A stretch of DNA of 64,000 nucleotides from Exiguobacterium antarcticum DSM 14480 (GCF_000685865.1 NZ_JMKS01000003.1:992001-1056000), one strand, 5' to 3'. Positions 1 to 8,860 are shown, numbered from the stretch's first letter. Translations and numbers: made by a program. Notes: generated from the letters alone by a model not told the origin.

Positions 1-3000
1 CCTCTGTGAACTTGACGCGGATGACATCTTTTTCGTCTTTTTCGTTCGCTGAAACCTTAACGATTTCAAACGGTGTCAAGACCGGTTTCACTGGTGTTTT
101 CATGAGTTTGAAGTCATGTGTCGCTGTTGCGACCGTGTTACCGACATCATCAGAAAGTGATTTGACGACGACTTTCCACTCTTCGCCGTATCCTTCCAAG
201 TCGACAAGGCGTTGGAGACTTTCGTTCGCCTTCACTTGGAAGTTCATGTCTGTCGTATCTGTATACTTGACGACTGAACCATCGATCGTAACGATTTTTC
301 CATCTTTGTTTTTACCGATGAATTCAACCGTTGTTTTTGGTGGATAGACGACACCGTCTGAATTGATGAGTGGCGTGTTGTACTGATCCAAGTCACGGAT
401 TTTAACCGGTTCGCTCATCATGACGACGAAGTCATTCGTCATCGTCACGCGGTCGATCGTGTTGATCTCAGCACTCTTCAGATCTGGTGTGTTGAGTGGT
501 GAACCAGCATAGTTGAGGTCGAGTACTAACGCGTCGTTCTTCTCACCGTTCGCTTCGGCCTGGATCGCACCTTTTTCGAGTGTGATACGGAACTTATCGT
601 TGTAGTAGTTTTCTTTCGTGTTGATCGTATCGTAGAGGTCCGTCCAGTCACGTTTCAACTCGATGACGGCTTCGCCCGTCAGTTTGTCGTAAGAAGTGAC
701 ATCGACATACTCACTGAAATCTTCGTATTTCTTCGTGTTCGAGTTGTAACGCTCAAATTTCATTTCATCGCCAAGCAGATCTTCGATGTCTGCTTTTTTG
801 AGGTTTTTGCTGAACATCACACGGAATTGTTCAGGTGACTCAACGACGACACCGGCAGTCGGTTTGACTGTATCTGCCGCAACCGTGAAGTCGAGGTTTT
901 GTGTCGTTCCGATGTTACTTTCATCCGAAAGTGCAGCGAAGTCCATTGTATCCCAGACTTGAAGTGAGTGTTTACCTGCAGCGAAGTAGCCTTCTTTGAC
1001 GCCTGGATAGTCGTCATCCAACATGATGCGGACTGTATCGCGGCGATCGACACCTGTTTTGTTGTCAAATCCGTAATGGAGGACTGTGAAGTACTTCTCA
1101 CCGTACTGTCCATCGATTTTGAATTTCGCAGAGTCGACAGCTTCAGAGAACTTGACCTCGAGTTGGTTCAGACCAACTGCTTTGACCGACGTTACTTCTG
1201 CCGGACGAGCATCTGTCAATTTGAAGCTAGCTTTTGATTTGACTTCTGTATCCGTACTGCTCGTGATTTTCGCTGTCAATTTGACGACTGCGTTGTCTTG
1301 GAGTGGTGTTTCTTTGTCCAAGATCAATTCGAACGCTTTCGGGTTTGAAGGAATCGCTTTGACCCCGATGACACGCTTCATACCATCAAACTGCTCGATT
1401 TGGATGTTGTCGTTTGCCAAGTAATCTTCTTCATGAAGACCTTGCATGACTTTATCGAGTCCGAATGATTTGAGTAAGAGTTCACGCGAAACGGCTTTAT
1501 CAAGGAACACCGTCACACGATCGGCTTGATTCGATTCCGCTGCAAGGACGTTGATCATCTCGATCGGAGCCGGAGTCACAGCGATTGTGCTGAATTTGAC
1601 TTTCGTCTCTCCAGAAATTTTACCGATGAGGTTTTTGTAATCGCCTGCTGCCGTCTCGATGATTTCTGCTCTGATCATCGCTTCGAGATCCGTGTTGCTG
1701 AACTCTGAAGTAAGGAGGACCGTTGCTTTACCATCTTGGATCGTCACACGATCTTTCGCGAGCGCTCCGAATGATGTCGATAATTTAAGAACGATGTCGT
1801 CTGCATTCTGATCGACTTCACCAGTTGCTTTGTCCTTGAGCAAGAACGTCACTTCTGTGTTGTCAGCACCGTTTGCGACGATTGTCGACGCTTTTGGTGA
1901 GACTTCAAGCATCCAGAGGTTTTCGACGCCTTGTGTCATGAAGCTCATTGAACCAAGATCACGTGCGACGCCGCCGATCAAGATACCTTTCGCTTCCACT
2001 GTGTAGTCTTTGTCGTAGTCAAGACCAGACACGTCGAGGAGTGCTGATTTTTTGTCCGGGCTGAGGTTAACAGCTGTAACTGTTCCGCCGGCGATTTTGA
2101 AGTTGTCGACTGAAACGCTATCAACCGCGCGTGAGAACGACACTTCGACTTTTTTGTTGCCGATGGATTTTGCAGACGTCAACATCGTGTTTGCGATCGT
2201 GAAGTCCATTGCTGGTGATTTCACATCGCCGACTTTCACGACATAGCTGTGTGTGCCTTCAGGGATTCCTGCTTGCGAAGCCATGAATTTCCCGTTTGAG
2301 AGCGTTCCTTTCGCGACGATCGGTGCTTTCGACATATCTTTACCCGGGTAGATCAAGAGGTCAGCCATCGCGCCTGATGCTGCGTACATGACGTCTGCTT
2401 TAACAGAAAGTGTCTGATCATCGACGCTTCCCATGACATTCGTGATGTCAGCTGCTTTGACTTCATAGTTGATCGAACCTGTCACGACAGAGTTCGCACC
2501 TTTATAGGAGTAAGCAATTTTATATTTACCGGCTTTTGATGTGTCCGGTGTTTTGATATTGAATTTGCTGATCGGGCGTTTGACGACGATGCCTGATTTG
2601 TAACGAATGCTGATCGTGCTTGGAAGAACAATTTTTCCTCCGACTGCAACTGGTTCGAGGACTGGTTCGAGGACATCAACTGGATAGTTCTGAAGTTCTA
2701 CTTTGAGGATTGCTTTTTTCGAAGTTCCGGCAACTGTACCGTAAAGCACTTGGTACTTGTTGATGTACTTCTGTTCAAACTTAACGGACCCGCTCCACTT
2801 GACTGAACGCATTTCGTACTTGCCGTTTGTCAGCTTGACTTTGACCTTTGTCGGCAACATCAATTTCTTGACGGCATACTTCGAACCACCCGCATGTTTC
2901 ATCAAGATTGGTGCGATGTATTTAACAGAGACCTTTGAAGCCGCGTCAGCAGCAACCGGTGCGACGACAGATGCAGTGACTGCGAGAGCAGCTGCAGCAG

Positions 3001-3034
3001 CGTACAATTTGTTTGATTTTTTCGTGTAAGCCAT
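1..3034 (-). CDS. Large secreted S-layer-like protein with Ig-like repeats (3-prime part outside window)
   Basis: The frame is open from an ATG at 3034 to the window edge, giving about 1011 residues with no stop, so the C-terminus is missing. A strong AGGAGG site lies at 3045-3050. Residues 1-33 form a classical signal peptide (lysines, an Ala-rich core, then VAADAAS). The rest is rich in Lys, Asp, Val and Thr, with many beta-type segments such as VTAVNLSPDKKSALLDVSGL and VTSVKAVGLNQLEVKFSEAV, which look like the SbsA/SbsC-type Ig-like modules of Geobacillus S-layer proteins. No SLH domain is seen in this part; one could lie in the missing end. Likely role: the surface-array protein or a large surface adhesin. 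The family is inferred from composition and repeat style; secretion is well supported. Confidence 0.75.
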   Translation of the reverse strand, partial: MAYTKKSNKLYAAAAALAVTASVVAPVAADAASKVSVKYIAPILMKHAGGSKYAVKKLMLPTKVKVKLTNGKYEMRSVKWSGSVKFEQKYINKYQVLYGTVAGTSKKAILKVELQNYPVDVLEPVLEPVAVGGKIVLPSTISIRYKSGIVVKRPISKFNIKTPDTSKAGKYKIAYSYKGANSVVTGSINYEVKAADITNVMGSVDDQTLSVKADVMYAASGAMADLLIYPGKDMSKAPIVAKGTLSNGKFMASQAGIPEGTHSYVVKVGDVKSPAMDFTIANTMLTSAKSIGNKKVEVSFSRAVDSVSVDNFKIAGGTVTAVNLSPDKKSALLDVSGLDYDKDYTVEAKGILIGGVARDLGSMSFMTQGVENLWMLEVSPKASTIVANGADNTEVTFLLKDKATGEVDQNADDIVLKLSTSFGALAKDRVTIQDGKATVLLTSEFSNTDLEAMIRAEIIETAAGDYKNLIGKISGETKVKFSTIAVTPAPIEMINVLAAESNQADRVTVFLDKAVSRELLLKSFGLDKVMQGLHEEDYLANDNIQIEQFDGMKRVIGVKAIPSNPKAFELILDKETPLQDNAVVKLTAKITSSTDTEVKSKASFKLTDARPAEVTSVKAVGLNQLEVKFSEAVDSAKFKIDGQYGEKYFTVLHYGFDNKTGVDRRDTVRIMLDDDYPGVKEGYFAAGKHSLQVWDTMDFAALSDESNIGTTQNLDFTVAADTVKPTAGVVVESPEQFRVMFSKNLKKADIEDLLGDEMKFERYNSNTKKYEDFSEYVDVTSYDKLTGEAVIELKRDWTDLYDTINTKENYYNDKFRITLEKGAIQAEANGEKNDALVLDLNYAGSPLNTPDLKSAEINTIDRVTMTNDFVVMMSEPVKIRDLDQYNTPLINSDGVVYPPKTTVEFIGKNKDGKIVTIDGSVVKYTDTTDMNFQVKANESLQRLVDLEGYGEEWKVVVKSLSDDVGNTVATATHDFKLMKTPVKPVLTPFEIVKVSANEKDEKDVIRVKFTE

Positions 3035-3534
3035 GTTTACAATTCCTCCTCTTATCTTTCAAAACTAAATGCGACAATCCCAACCAGATGACCTACACTT
3101 AAAGTAAAATATTTGAAAATATTTACTTTAAACCATTCAACATTTGTTCTGTTTTCTTCGGAGGAATACGTTCTGTTTCACACGCCGATCCATCGCCTAG
3201 CTCAGTAGACGATCGTCAGTGATCCATTATGTATCCAGTTTGGGATGAACAGAAAAATGTTGTCGAACGCCTTATTTATAAGGACATTCCGTATGTGGTA
3301 GGTTCGTACCAAGTCTCACTTGTAAGTAAGTGAAGCACTTAGCTACAGGTCAAATATACAAAACTCAGAAACTAACGACAATAGGTTTTTTGTAAAAAAT
3401 AGGGGAATAGTAGTAACTAGTAAAATATATTTACAGGTTGTATATGGAAATTAAAAATCTAACCATCCCTTTTTAAGAAAACGCTTACAAATATATAGAA
3501 TTTCATGCAAGTCAATATTTTTGTGAAATAAAAT
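3035..3534. other. Leader and promoter region of the S-layer-like gene
   Basis: This 500-base AT-rich stretch has no supported gene. It must hold the promoter and 5-prime leader of the S-layer-like gene (minus strand). The clearest structure is a near-perfect 33-base palindrome at 3099-3131, listed separately. I could not fix a single promoter with confidence. Confidence 0.5.
3099..3131. repeat. Near-perfect AT-rich palindrome in the S-layer leader
   Basis: The left arm TTAAAGTAAAATATTT (3099-3114) and right arm AAAATATTTACTTTAA (3116-3131) are almost exact reverse complements around one central G. It lies about 65 bases upstream of the start codon. It could be a repressor site or an mRNA 5-prime hairpin that stabilises a highly expressed transcript. 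There is no T-run, so it is not a typical terminator. Confidence 0.6.
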
Positions 3535-3567
3535 AAAACCACACACTTTATCCCAAGTGGTGGTTTT
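3535..3567 (-). terminator. Rho-independent terminator after the 3573-3986 gene
   Basis: On the minus strand an AAAACCACCACTT / AAGTGTGTGGTTTT stem closes a 6-base loop and runs into ATTTTATTT. It begins 5 bases past the stop codon. Confidence 0.7.
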
Positions 3568-3572
3568 CTACA

Positions 3573-3986
3573 TCAAGATACACTTTGATTGGCTTGTTCG
3601 ACGGCTTCCAAAAACGGTTCACGTTGAAACCGATGATCGGCGTCAGATGTTAGTTCGATCATGTTTTCCAAACGACGCAACTGGATCGGCAGACCACGTC
3701 CAATCCATTCGAGTTGCTGGTGCAATTGTCGTCTTGCGTGATCGATCGTATGTCGTTCTGCTGCTACGAATTGCCGTAAGTACTGTAAGACGTAGCCGAG
3801 TCCGAATTCAATCGGAATCCGTAATTCAGCTCCCTTGTCTTTAATCCGGATCACTCCCGCCCCGTAATGAATCGCCCGTTCCCACTCTTCACTAATCCGT
3901 TGGTACCAGTTTCCGTTCGTCAGGCAATGCGTTTCAAGTGCGCCTTTTGGACCGCTTGGCATGACAGTAAAGTAATCGATTTTCAT
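3573..3986 (-). CDS. Uncharacterised 137-residue protein
   Basis: I do not recognise this protein. The start chosen is ATG 3986, which has AAAAGGAGA at good spacing; a longer frame to 4028 would run into the terminator of the preceding gene. The product is soluble, begins MKIDYFTVMPSGPKGAL, has no signal peptide or membrane segment, and has a charged helical C-terminal half. It contains Arg/Gln-rich stretches such as HARRQLHQQLEWIGRGLP. It is monocistronic, with a terminator on each side, and lies downstream of ugd on the same strand. No function is assigned. Confidence 0.7.
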   Translation of the reverse strand: MKIDYFTVMPSGPKGALETHCLTNGNWYQRISEEWERAIHYGAGVIRIKDKGAELRIPIEFGLGYVLQYLRQFVAAERHTIDHARRQLHQQLEWIGRGLPIQLRRLENMIELTSDADHRFQREPFLEAVEQANQSVS

Positions 3987-4012
3987 ACGTCCGTCTCCTT
4001 TTCTGTATAAAA

Positions 4013-4045
4013 AATAGGATGAATCCACGGTGGACTCATCCTATT
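4013..4045 (-). terminator. Terminator after ugd
   Basis: The 16-base stem AATAGGATGAGTCCAC / GTGGATTCATCCTATT on the minus strand has one mismatch and is followed by TTTT. It sits 8 bases downstream of the ugd stop. Confidence 0.8.
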
Positions 4046-4052
4046 TGACAGT

Positions 4053-5294
4053 TCAAGAGGTTGGATTGTTCGAAAATGTTTTGTTCGGACGACCGATTCC
4101 TTCATATTGGACGTTCCCCGGTTCTTCGACGAATGCCCAACAGTTTCGACCGTCAATCAGACGTGCTGTTTTCATGTTATCCGTAAGTCGTCGTGGAGTG
4201 ACATGCTTAATTTCATCCCACTCGGTCATGATGACTGCAATCTCAGCACCTGTAACCGCTTCTTCAATCGTGTCTTTTTGATCAAGCAACGTCTTGGCTG
4301 CCGGGTCGTATCCTGTAACGATGACGCCCATTTTAGTCAGACGCTCCGCTAAACGTAACGCCGGAGCATCACGTAAGTCATCCGTTCCCGGCTTAAAGGC
4401 AAGACCCAGTAACGCGACACGAAGCCCTCGTTTAGGAGCGATTTTTTGTAAAACGTATTCCAGTTGCGCCTCATTCGTCCGGTCTGCTGCTTCAATCACA
4501 TGCAGATGCTCACCGTGCTGTTGCGCCAGTGTCGTCAACGCCGCGATGTCCTTCGGAAAACAAGAGCCTCCATAACCAGCACCCGCTTTTAAAAAGGCAG
4601 GACCAATTCGTGGATCGAGACCAATCCCATGCGCTACGTCCTCGACGTCTGCTCCGACGATATCTGCAAGTCGCGCAATCTCATTGATGAAACTGATTTT
4701 GACGGCCAAAAAACTATTTGCCGCATATTTCGTCAGCTCGGCCGTCGTCGGATCGACATGCACGATCGGCGCATTGGTCTTGAATAACTCCGTCAAATCA
4801 CTTGCTAACTGTTGATCGTGTGTCCCGATGATGACACGATGCGGGTTTCGCATGTCGCGAATCGCTGTACCTTCTCGTAAGAACTCTGGAACCATCGCAA
4901 AACGTAACGATGGATAGGCCATCTGTAACTTCTCCGTCGTTCCCGGTGGTATCGTCGACTTCATGACGACAGCAGCATGCGGCTGAATCGAATGGATTAA
5001 CTTAACCACCGCTTCGACTGCCGATAAATCACAACTCCCATCAGCCCGTTCCGGTGTCCCGACGGCTACCAGGTACAGGTCAGACACCGGATACTCCGTC
5101 GTGAAGGTCAGACGACTTTGATTTTGTTGTAACGCCCCTTCGATTCCTTCTTCGGTGATCGGAGCCACCCCGTTCGACAGTTGCTCCATCCGTTCTTTAT
5201 TTAAATCGACACAAACCACATCATGTTTCGCATCGGCTAGTCCAATCGCGGTCACAAGACCCACGTACCCTGTTCCAATTACTGTTACTTGCAT
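4053..5294 (-). CDS. ugd: UDP-glucose 6-dehydrogenase (TuaD/Ugd family)
   Basis: It oxidises UDP-glucose to UDP-glucuronate with two NAD+, supplying uronic acid for teichuronic acid, capsule or exopolysaccharide. The 413-residue length is normal for the family. The N-terminus MQVTVIGTGYVGLVTAIGLA is the Rossmann NAD-binding motif. The active-site segment GGSCFPKD, with the catalytic Cys, is present around residues 252-259, and the C-terminal UDP-binding domain is complete (GLAFKPGTDDLRDAPA). The start was set at ATG 5294 from the Rossmann motif; upstream residues are non-homologous filler. It is a single gene with its own terminator and is not next to a polysaccharide cluster here, so the end product cannot be named. 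Confidence 0.92.
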   Translation of the reverse strand: MQVTVIGTGYVGLVTAIGLADAKHDVVCVDLNKERMEQLSNGVAPITEEGIEGALQQNQSRLTFTTEYPVSDLYLVAVGTPERADGSCDLSAVEAVVKLIHSIQPHAAVVMKSTIPPGTTEKLQMAYPSLRFAMVPEFLREGTAIRDMRNPHRVIIGTHDQQLASDLTELFKTNAPIVHVDPTTAELTKYAANSFLAVKISFINEIARLADIVGADVEDVAHGIGLDPRIGPAFLKAGAGYGGSCFPKDIAALTTLAQQHGEHLHVIEAADRTNEAQLEYVLQKIAPKRGLRVALLGLAFKPGTDDLRDAPALRLAERLTKMGVIVTGYDPAAKTLLDQKDTIEEAVTGAEIAVIMTEWDEIKHVTPRRLTDNMKTARLIDGRNCWAFVEEPGNVQYEGIGRPNKTFSNNPTS

Positions 5295-5410
5295 CTCATC
5301 ACGTCCTTCGTCAGTTTCCCTGTCTTCACTATACGGGAGCGAAAGCGATTTGTGCATCGAAAAAGCTTTTCGAATACGCTATACTGGATACGGGAATGGG
5401 AGGAATGCTC

Positions 5411-5650
5411 GTGGCGATTATCATCTTTTGCCTCGTATGTCTCTTCGCATATCGTATCCGCAAGCTTCCTGAAGCGATTCGGACGATCTTACTCATCCTC
5501 GGGTTACTCAGTGGATGGTTCGCGCTGTTTGAGATCATCAGTTATCTAGAAGCCAATCCTTACCTGGCTGCCATCCCGATTACACTTGGACTTGGCTACT
5601 GGTATTGGCGTCGTAAAAAAAAACGGACGACCGATTCTACCTCTCCTTGA
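5411..5650 (+). CDS. Small membrane protein, unknown function
   Basis: This is a 79-residue, very hydrophobic protein with two or three predicted transmembrane helices (the start to about residue 14, about 23-45 and about 50-63) and a basic tail RRKKKR. GTG at 5411 is the best start because GGGAGGA lies 7-8 bases upstream; in-frame ATGs at 5396 and 5405 sit on or beside that site. A TATACT -10 hexamer precedes it. It is transcribed divergently from ugd and is followed by a clear terminator, which supports a real gene. No family is recognised. Confidence 0.6.
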   Translation: MAIIIFCLVCLFAYRIRKLPEAIRTILLILGLLSGWFALFEIISYLEANPYLAAIPITLGLGYWYWRRKKKRTTDSTSP

Positions 5651-5680
5651 GGTCGAGCGGTGTCCGCACATCAATCAAAC

Positions 5681-5715
5681 AAGACTAGTGCCGCATGCGG
5701 GACTGGTCTTTTTTT
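5681..5715 (+). terminator. Terminator after the small membrane protein gene
   Basis: The stem AAGAC-AGTGCCGC / GCGG-ACTGGTCTT is followed by a T-run at 5709-5715. It ends against the stop codon of the convergent pirin gene and may serve both strands. Confidence 0.75.
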
Positions 5716-5716
5716 G

Positions 5717-6562
5717 TCATAAGACGGCTGGTGGTCCAAATTTCCCGTCATGGTAATCCCGGTACGCCTGACGAATCTCGTCTTCCGTGTTCATAACGAA
5801 CGGGCCGTAGGCAATCGTCTCTTCCCGGATCGGTTGACCGGAGTAAATCAGCACTTTTGTCCGGCTGACAGCGGTCAATTCGAGTTCACTATTTTCTGCC
5901 TGTTCGTCAAACGTCAATGTCGCGGCCATCGTCTTCGCGAGTCGCGTCTGGCTTGATCCGACTTCGAGTTCTCCCGCTAAGACATACAAAAAAGCATTAT
6001 GGTTCGCCGGTAAGACATGACGATACGTTGCTCCCGGAGCCAATGAAACCTCACTCATCGTAATTGGAACCAAGCTGTCGAGTGGTCCCGTCACGCCGGC
6101 AATCTCCCCGGCATAAACCCTGACCTGTCCCCCGTCGAACGCAACGACCGGTGCCTCTTCCAGCAGGACGTTTTGATACGACGTCGTCGTCTCCTTCAAA
6201 CGTTTCGGCAGATTGAGCCAGAGTTGGAGCGTATGGATCAAGTCGTCGTCGACCGCTTCTTCCGCATGCCGCGCCGCCCAACCGGCATTCATGTACTGGA
6301 CGTCTCCGGCGTCTAAAATCGAATGTCCGCCATGATTATCGATATGTTCGAGCCGGCCATCGATGACATAGGTAATCGTCTGAAAACCTCGGTGGGGATG
6401 ATCGGAAAACGTCCCGCGTTTGAACCAATCTTCCGCCATCAGGATGAACGGATCAAACTCATCTTTCCGGTCCGGTGACAGGACCCAGCCTTGCTGCACA
6501 TGGGGATACCCATTTTGTTGATAGGTCACTTGCCAGTGGTTCTTGATATCACGTTTGAACAT
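5717..6562 (-). CDS. Pirin family bicupin protein
   Basis: Pirins are cupin-fold, iron-binding proteins; some bacterial members have quercetin 2,3-dioxygenase activity and others act as redox-sensitive regulators. Of the 281 residues, the N-terminal pirin domain carries the metal-binding signature SDHPHRGFQTITYV and a second ligand cluster in GWAARHAEEA. The C-terminal pirin domain follows from about residue 165. The start ATG 6562 follows GAGGAGATAAAGAG; an in-frame ATG at 6586 has no ribosome site. It is a single gene between two terminators. Substrate and physiological role cannot be read from the sequence. Confidence 0.85.
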   Translation of the reverse strand: MFKRDIKNHWQVTYQQNGYPHVQQGWVLSPDRKDEFDPFILMAEDWFKRGTFSDHPHRGFQTITYVIDGRLEHIDNHGGHSILDAGDVQYMNAGWAARHAEEAVDDDLIHTLQLWLNLPKRLKETTTSYQNVLLEEAPVVAFDGGQVRVYAGEIAGVTGPLDSLVPITMSEVSLAPGATYRHVLPANHNAFLYVLAGELEVGSSQTRLAKTMAATLTFDEQAENSELELTAVSRTKVLIYSGQPIREETIAYGPFVMNTEDEIRQAYRDYHDGKFGPPAVL

Positions 6563-6653
6563 CTCTTTATCTCCTCTACTTATCATATTTTTATTGTCGC
6601 ACAGCCGCGTCCTTAAGCCGTACTCGTTTGCTTATACCAGGGTTTCAACCTAC

Positions 6654-6690
6654 AAAAAAACGACCCCGGTTAGTTGACCGGAATCGTTCC
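6654..6690 (-). terminator. Terminator after the HTH regulator gene
   Basis: The minus-strand stem AACGATTCCGG / CCGGGGTCGTT has a short loop and is followed by seven Ts, 12 bases beyond the stop at 6702. Confidence 0.75.
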
Positions 6691-6701
6691 ACTATTTTGA
6701 A

Positions 6702-7133
6702 TCAGAGGCGTGATGCTTTTTGTTCGAGGACAGCAATCTTCTCTTCGATTTCAAGCAGCTTCAGTTCGTGTTCGAGTTCGAGGCGACGTTTTTTCCGTTT
6801 CAGCTGGCTCAGTTCTTCTGCGACCGATTCCGGTGAAGCTTCCGGACGTGGCGGTGCCGATTGATCCATCGATTGACGGAGCGGGTCAAACAGGTTCGAC
6901 TTGGCAAACTTCGCCGCTTCCGGGCCAAACAGGTCGTTGATGATCGGCAGGACCTTGTTCATCGCGTTGCCCGGAATTTGTGACTTCTCATCGACCAGAC
7001 GTTTGAGTGCTAATTCGTCGACCAAATAGCCTTTACCATCCTGCTCGGCGTGCAACTCTCCCGTACGGATCCAACGGCGGACCGTCTCTTCTGATACGCG
7101 TAACAATTCACTGATCTGTTTTGTCGTTAACAT
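6702..7133 (-). CDS. MerR/excisionase-type HTH regulator with C-terminal coiled coil
   Basis: This 143-residue DNA-binding protein starts MLTTKQISELLRVSEETVRR, a typical winged-HTH of the excisionase/MerR helix-17 type (residues 1-50). A middle region with a LFGPEAAKFAKSNLFDPL motif follows, then a strong coiled coil (about 100-143, rich in KRKKRRLELEHELKLLEIEEK) expected to drive dimerisation. ATG 7133 has AAAGAGGG upstream; an in-frame start at 7178 would lie in the promoter. It is monogenic, with an unusual promoter just upstream (see 7168-7209). Targets are unknown; autoregulation is plausible. Confidence 0.75.
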   Translation of the reverse strand: MLTTKQISELLRVSEETVRRWIRTGELHAEQDGKGYLVDELALKRLVDEKSQIPGNAMNKVLPIINDLFGPEAAKFAKSNLFDPLRQSMDQSAPPRPEASPESVAEELSQLKRKKRRLELEHELKLLEIEEKIAVLEQKASRL

Positions 7134-7167
7134 CGTTATCCCTCTTTCCGATTCATTTGATACCTTT

Positions 7168-7209
7168 ACTATACACACGTGTGTGCGTGTGTGTCAATCG
7201 ATACACACA
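7168..7209 (-). promoter_or_regulatory. Promoter with alternating GT/CA spacer and GTGTGT...ACACAC inverted repeat
   Basis: On the minus strand a perfect TTGACA (plus-strand 7192-7197) and TATAGT (7168-7173) are separated by 18 bases. The spacer is almost entirely alternating CA/GT. An inverted repeat GTGTGTGT-N8-ACACACA (7187-7209) covers the -35, and a 12-base palindrome ACACACGTGTGT (7173-7184) lies next to the -10. This could be an autoregulatory operator or a length-variable spacer. Confidence 0.6.
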
Positions 7210-7211
7210 TC

Positions 7212-7249
7212 AAAAATCCCTCCGAACCATTACGGTCCAGAGGGCTTTT
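7212..7249 (-). terminator. Terminator after the LPQAG surface protein
   Basis: The stem CCCTCTGGACC / GGTTCGGAGGG on the minus strand runs into ATTTTT immediately after the stop at 7253. A T-run on the plus side makes it possibly bidirectional. Confidence 0.7.
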
Positions 7250-7252
7250 GTC

Positions 7253-8749
7253 TTATCCAGCACGTCGTAACAACAACCACAGTCCAACGACTGCAAGACC
7301 TGCTCCTGTTGCTGCATATGGGAATGGTTCATCTTCCCCCGCTTGCGGGAGACGTTCGTTTGACGTCGTGTTCGTTGCTTTTTGATCGGCCACACTCGTC
7401 TCCGGTGCTGCGACCGTCTTGACGGACGTTTGGGTCGGTTTTGGTTTCGGTTCGACGATTGGTTTCGCCTTGGCGATTTCTGCGACGAGGAAATATCCCA
7501 TCGTATCTTCCGTTAGTGTGACCGAATCCGTCGTTGCTTTGCGTTTAAACAGTTTGAGGAATTCATCGTATTCCGGGAATTCTTCTTCCTCTTCACCGGC
7601 CATCCCGACGGCTAATGCTTTCACATTTGCCTTCGTCAATCCCAAGTCAAGTGAATCCATCAAATCGTCCAGTGACACATGGTGCATCGCTTCGACCGTG
7701 TACCCGGCCGCCACTTCCGTTTTAATCGTATACGTTCCTGGTGTCATCTCGATCATCAAAGCATCGTCTTTTCCGATTTTCTCCGTATAGACGTCTTTTC
7801 CGGTGATGGCATCCGTCACTGTGTACGTCGCAGGAATCGTCTGCTCCGAATAACCCGGAATCTTGTCTTCATTCGCGTCTAAGAAGTTCGTGACAAGCAA
7901 GAGATTCGCAAAGTCCATTTCTTCCTCATCTTGACCGTACAGACCGGCATCGATCTGAACGATGTCACCTGCTTTGAGTTTGACGCGTGCCAGGTCTTCA
8001 TCATCCAGGTCGGAATCAATCGTTGGATCCGTCCCTTGATGCTTAGGGGACGTGTAGTAGTAGCCGATATCCATGCCATACACTTCGACGTAATACGTGC
8101 CTGGCTTGATATCCGTAAACGTATACAAACCGTCTTTCGTATAGACTTCTTCGACCACGTCGTATTCTTTGTTCAAGAGATAGACCGGCACGTCATTGAT
8201 CCGTGTCTCTTTTTCCTGACGGATGCCGTCCTCGTTCTCATCGTACCAGATGATTCCGTTGATCGTCCCTGTCGTTGCGACCGGTTGCTCCGTCTCCGGC
8301 TTCGGTTCTTCCTTCACTGGTTCTTCTTTGACGGGCTCCTCTTTGACGGGCTCCTCTGCAGGAGGATCTTCCTTGATCGGCTCTTCTGCAGGTGGTTCTG
8401 CCGTCACCGGTTCCTCTAGAGTCGGTTCTTCTTTGACTTCACGGCCAAACTCAATCAAGACCGTTTTTGTTTGATCCTCCGAGATGATTTTGACGATTGG
8501 TGCCGTCTCTGCCGTGAACGTGACCGTTGGTGTTTTCGTCATATCAATCGCTTGTCCTGTCAGACCGTCCGCGAAGACAAGTTCCGTTTCCGACTCGAGA
8601 TTGACGACACCTTCTCCTGTAAAGGTCAGTGTATACGGATTCGTCCCCGTTCCTTTGACGTCCCATGTTGATGCCGTCTCTGCCTGTGCAGGTGTGATGA
8701 CACCAAAGACGAGCAAACAAGCGAGTATGTACATTCCGATTTTTCGCAT
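7253..8749 (-). CDS. Cell-wall-anchored SdrD B-like surface protein with LPQAG sorting signal
   Basis: The 498-residue exported protein has a signal peptide (residues 1-23, cleavage after PAQA), then an N-terminal beta-rich region to about 105 and a Pro/Glu spacer with repeated EEPVKEEPVK units (about 108-155). An SdrD B-like domain follows (about 160-275, GTINGIIWYDENEDGIRQ...), whose calcium-binding-like acidic loops include DSDLDDEDLA, and then a second module with DANEDKIPGY. The C-terminus is a complete sorting signal: LPQAG near residue 468, an acidic turn, a hydrophobic helix and a basic end LLLRRAG. The motif is a variant of LPXTG. The Shine-Dalgarno GGAG is about 14 bases from the ATG, longer than usual. 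Likely a sortase substrate; binding partner unknown. Confidence 0.8.
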   Translation of the reverse strand: MRKIGMYILACLLVFGVITPAQAETASTWDVKGTGTNPYTLTFTGEGVVNLESETELVFADGLTGQAIDMTKTPTVTFTAETAPIVKIISEDQTKTVLIEFGREVKEEPTLEEPVTAEPPAEEPIKEDPPAEEPVKEEPVKEEPVKEEPKPETEQPVATTGTINGIIWYDENEDGIRQEKETRINDVPVYLLNKEYDVVEEVYTKDGLYTFTDIKPGTYYVEVYGMDIGYYYTSPKHQGTDPTIDSDLDDEDLARVKLKAGDIVQIDAGLYGQDEEEMDFANLLLVTNFLDANEDKIPGYSEQTIPATYTVTDAITGKDVYTEKIGKDDALMIEMTPGTYTIKTEVAAGYTVEAMHHVSLDDLMDSLDLGLTKANVKALAVGMAGEEEEEFPEYDEFLKLFKRKATTDSVTLTEDTMGYFLVAEIAKAKPIVEPKPKPTQTSVKTVAAPETSVADQKATNTTSNERLPQAGEDEPFPYAATGAGLAVVGLWLLLRRAG

Positions 8750-8860
8750 GATGTTTGTTTTCGCTCCATTCCTTAAATATGTGCTACCTAAATTTTAAAC
8801 AAAGCAGGCAAAATAAACCAGTATATTTTAAAAAAATAACAAGATTTCAATCCGTTCAGA

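Noticed and set aside
8223-8474. Ser/Gly-rich plus-strand frame made of repeats
   Set aside because: Antisense image of the EEPVKEEP repeats of the wall-anchored protein.
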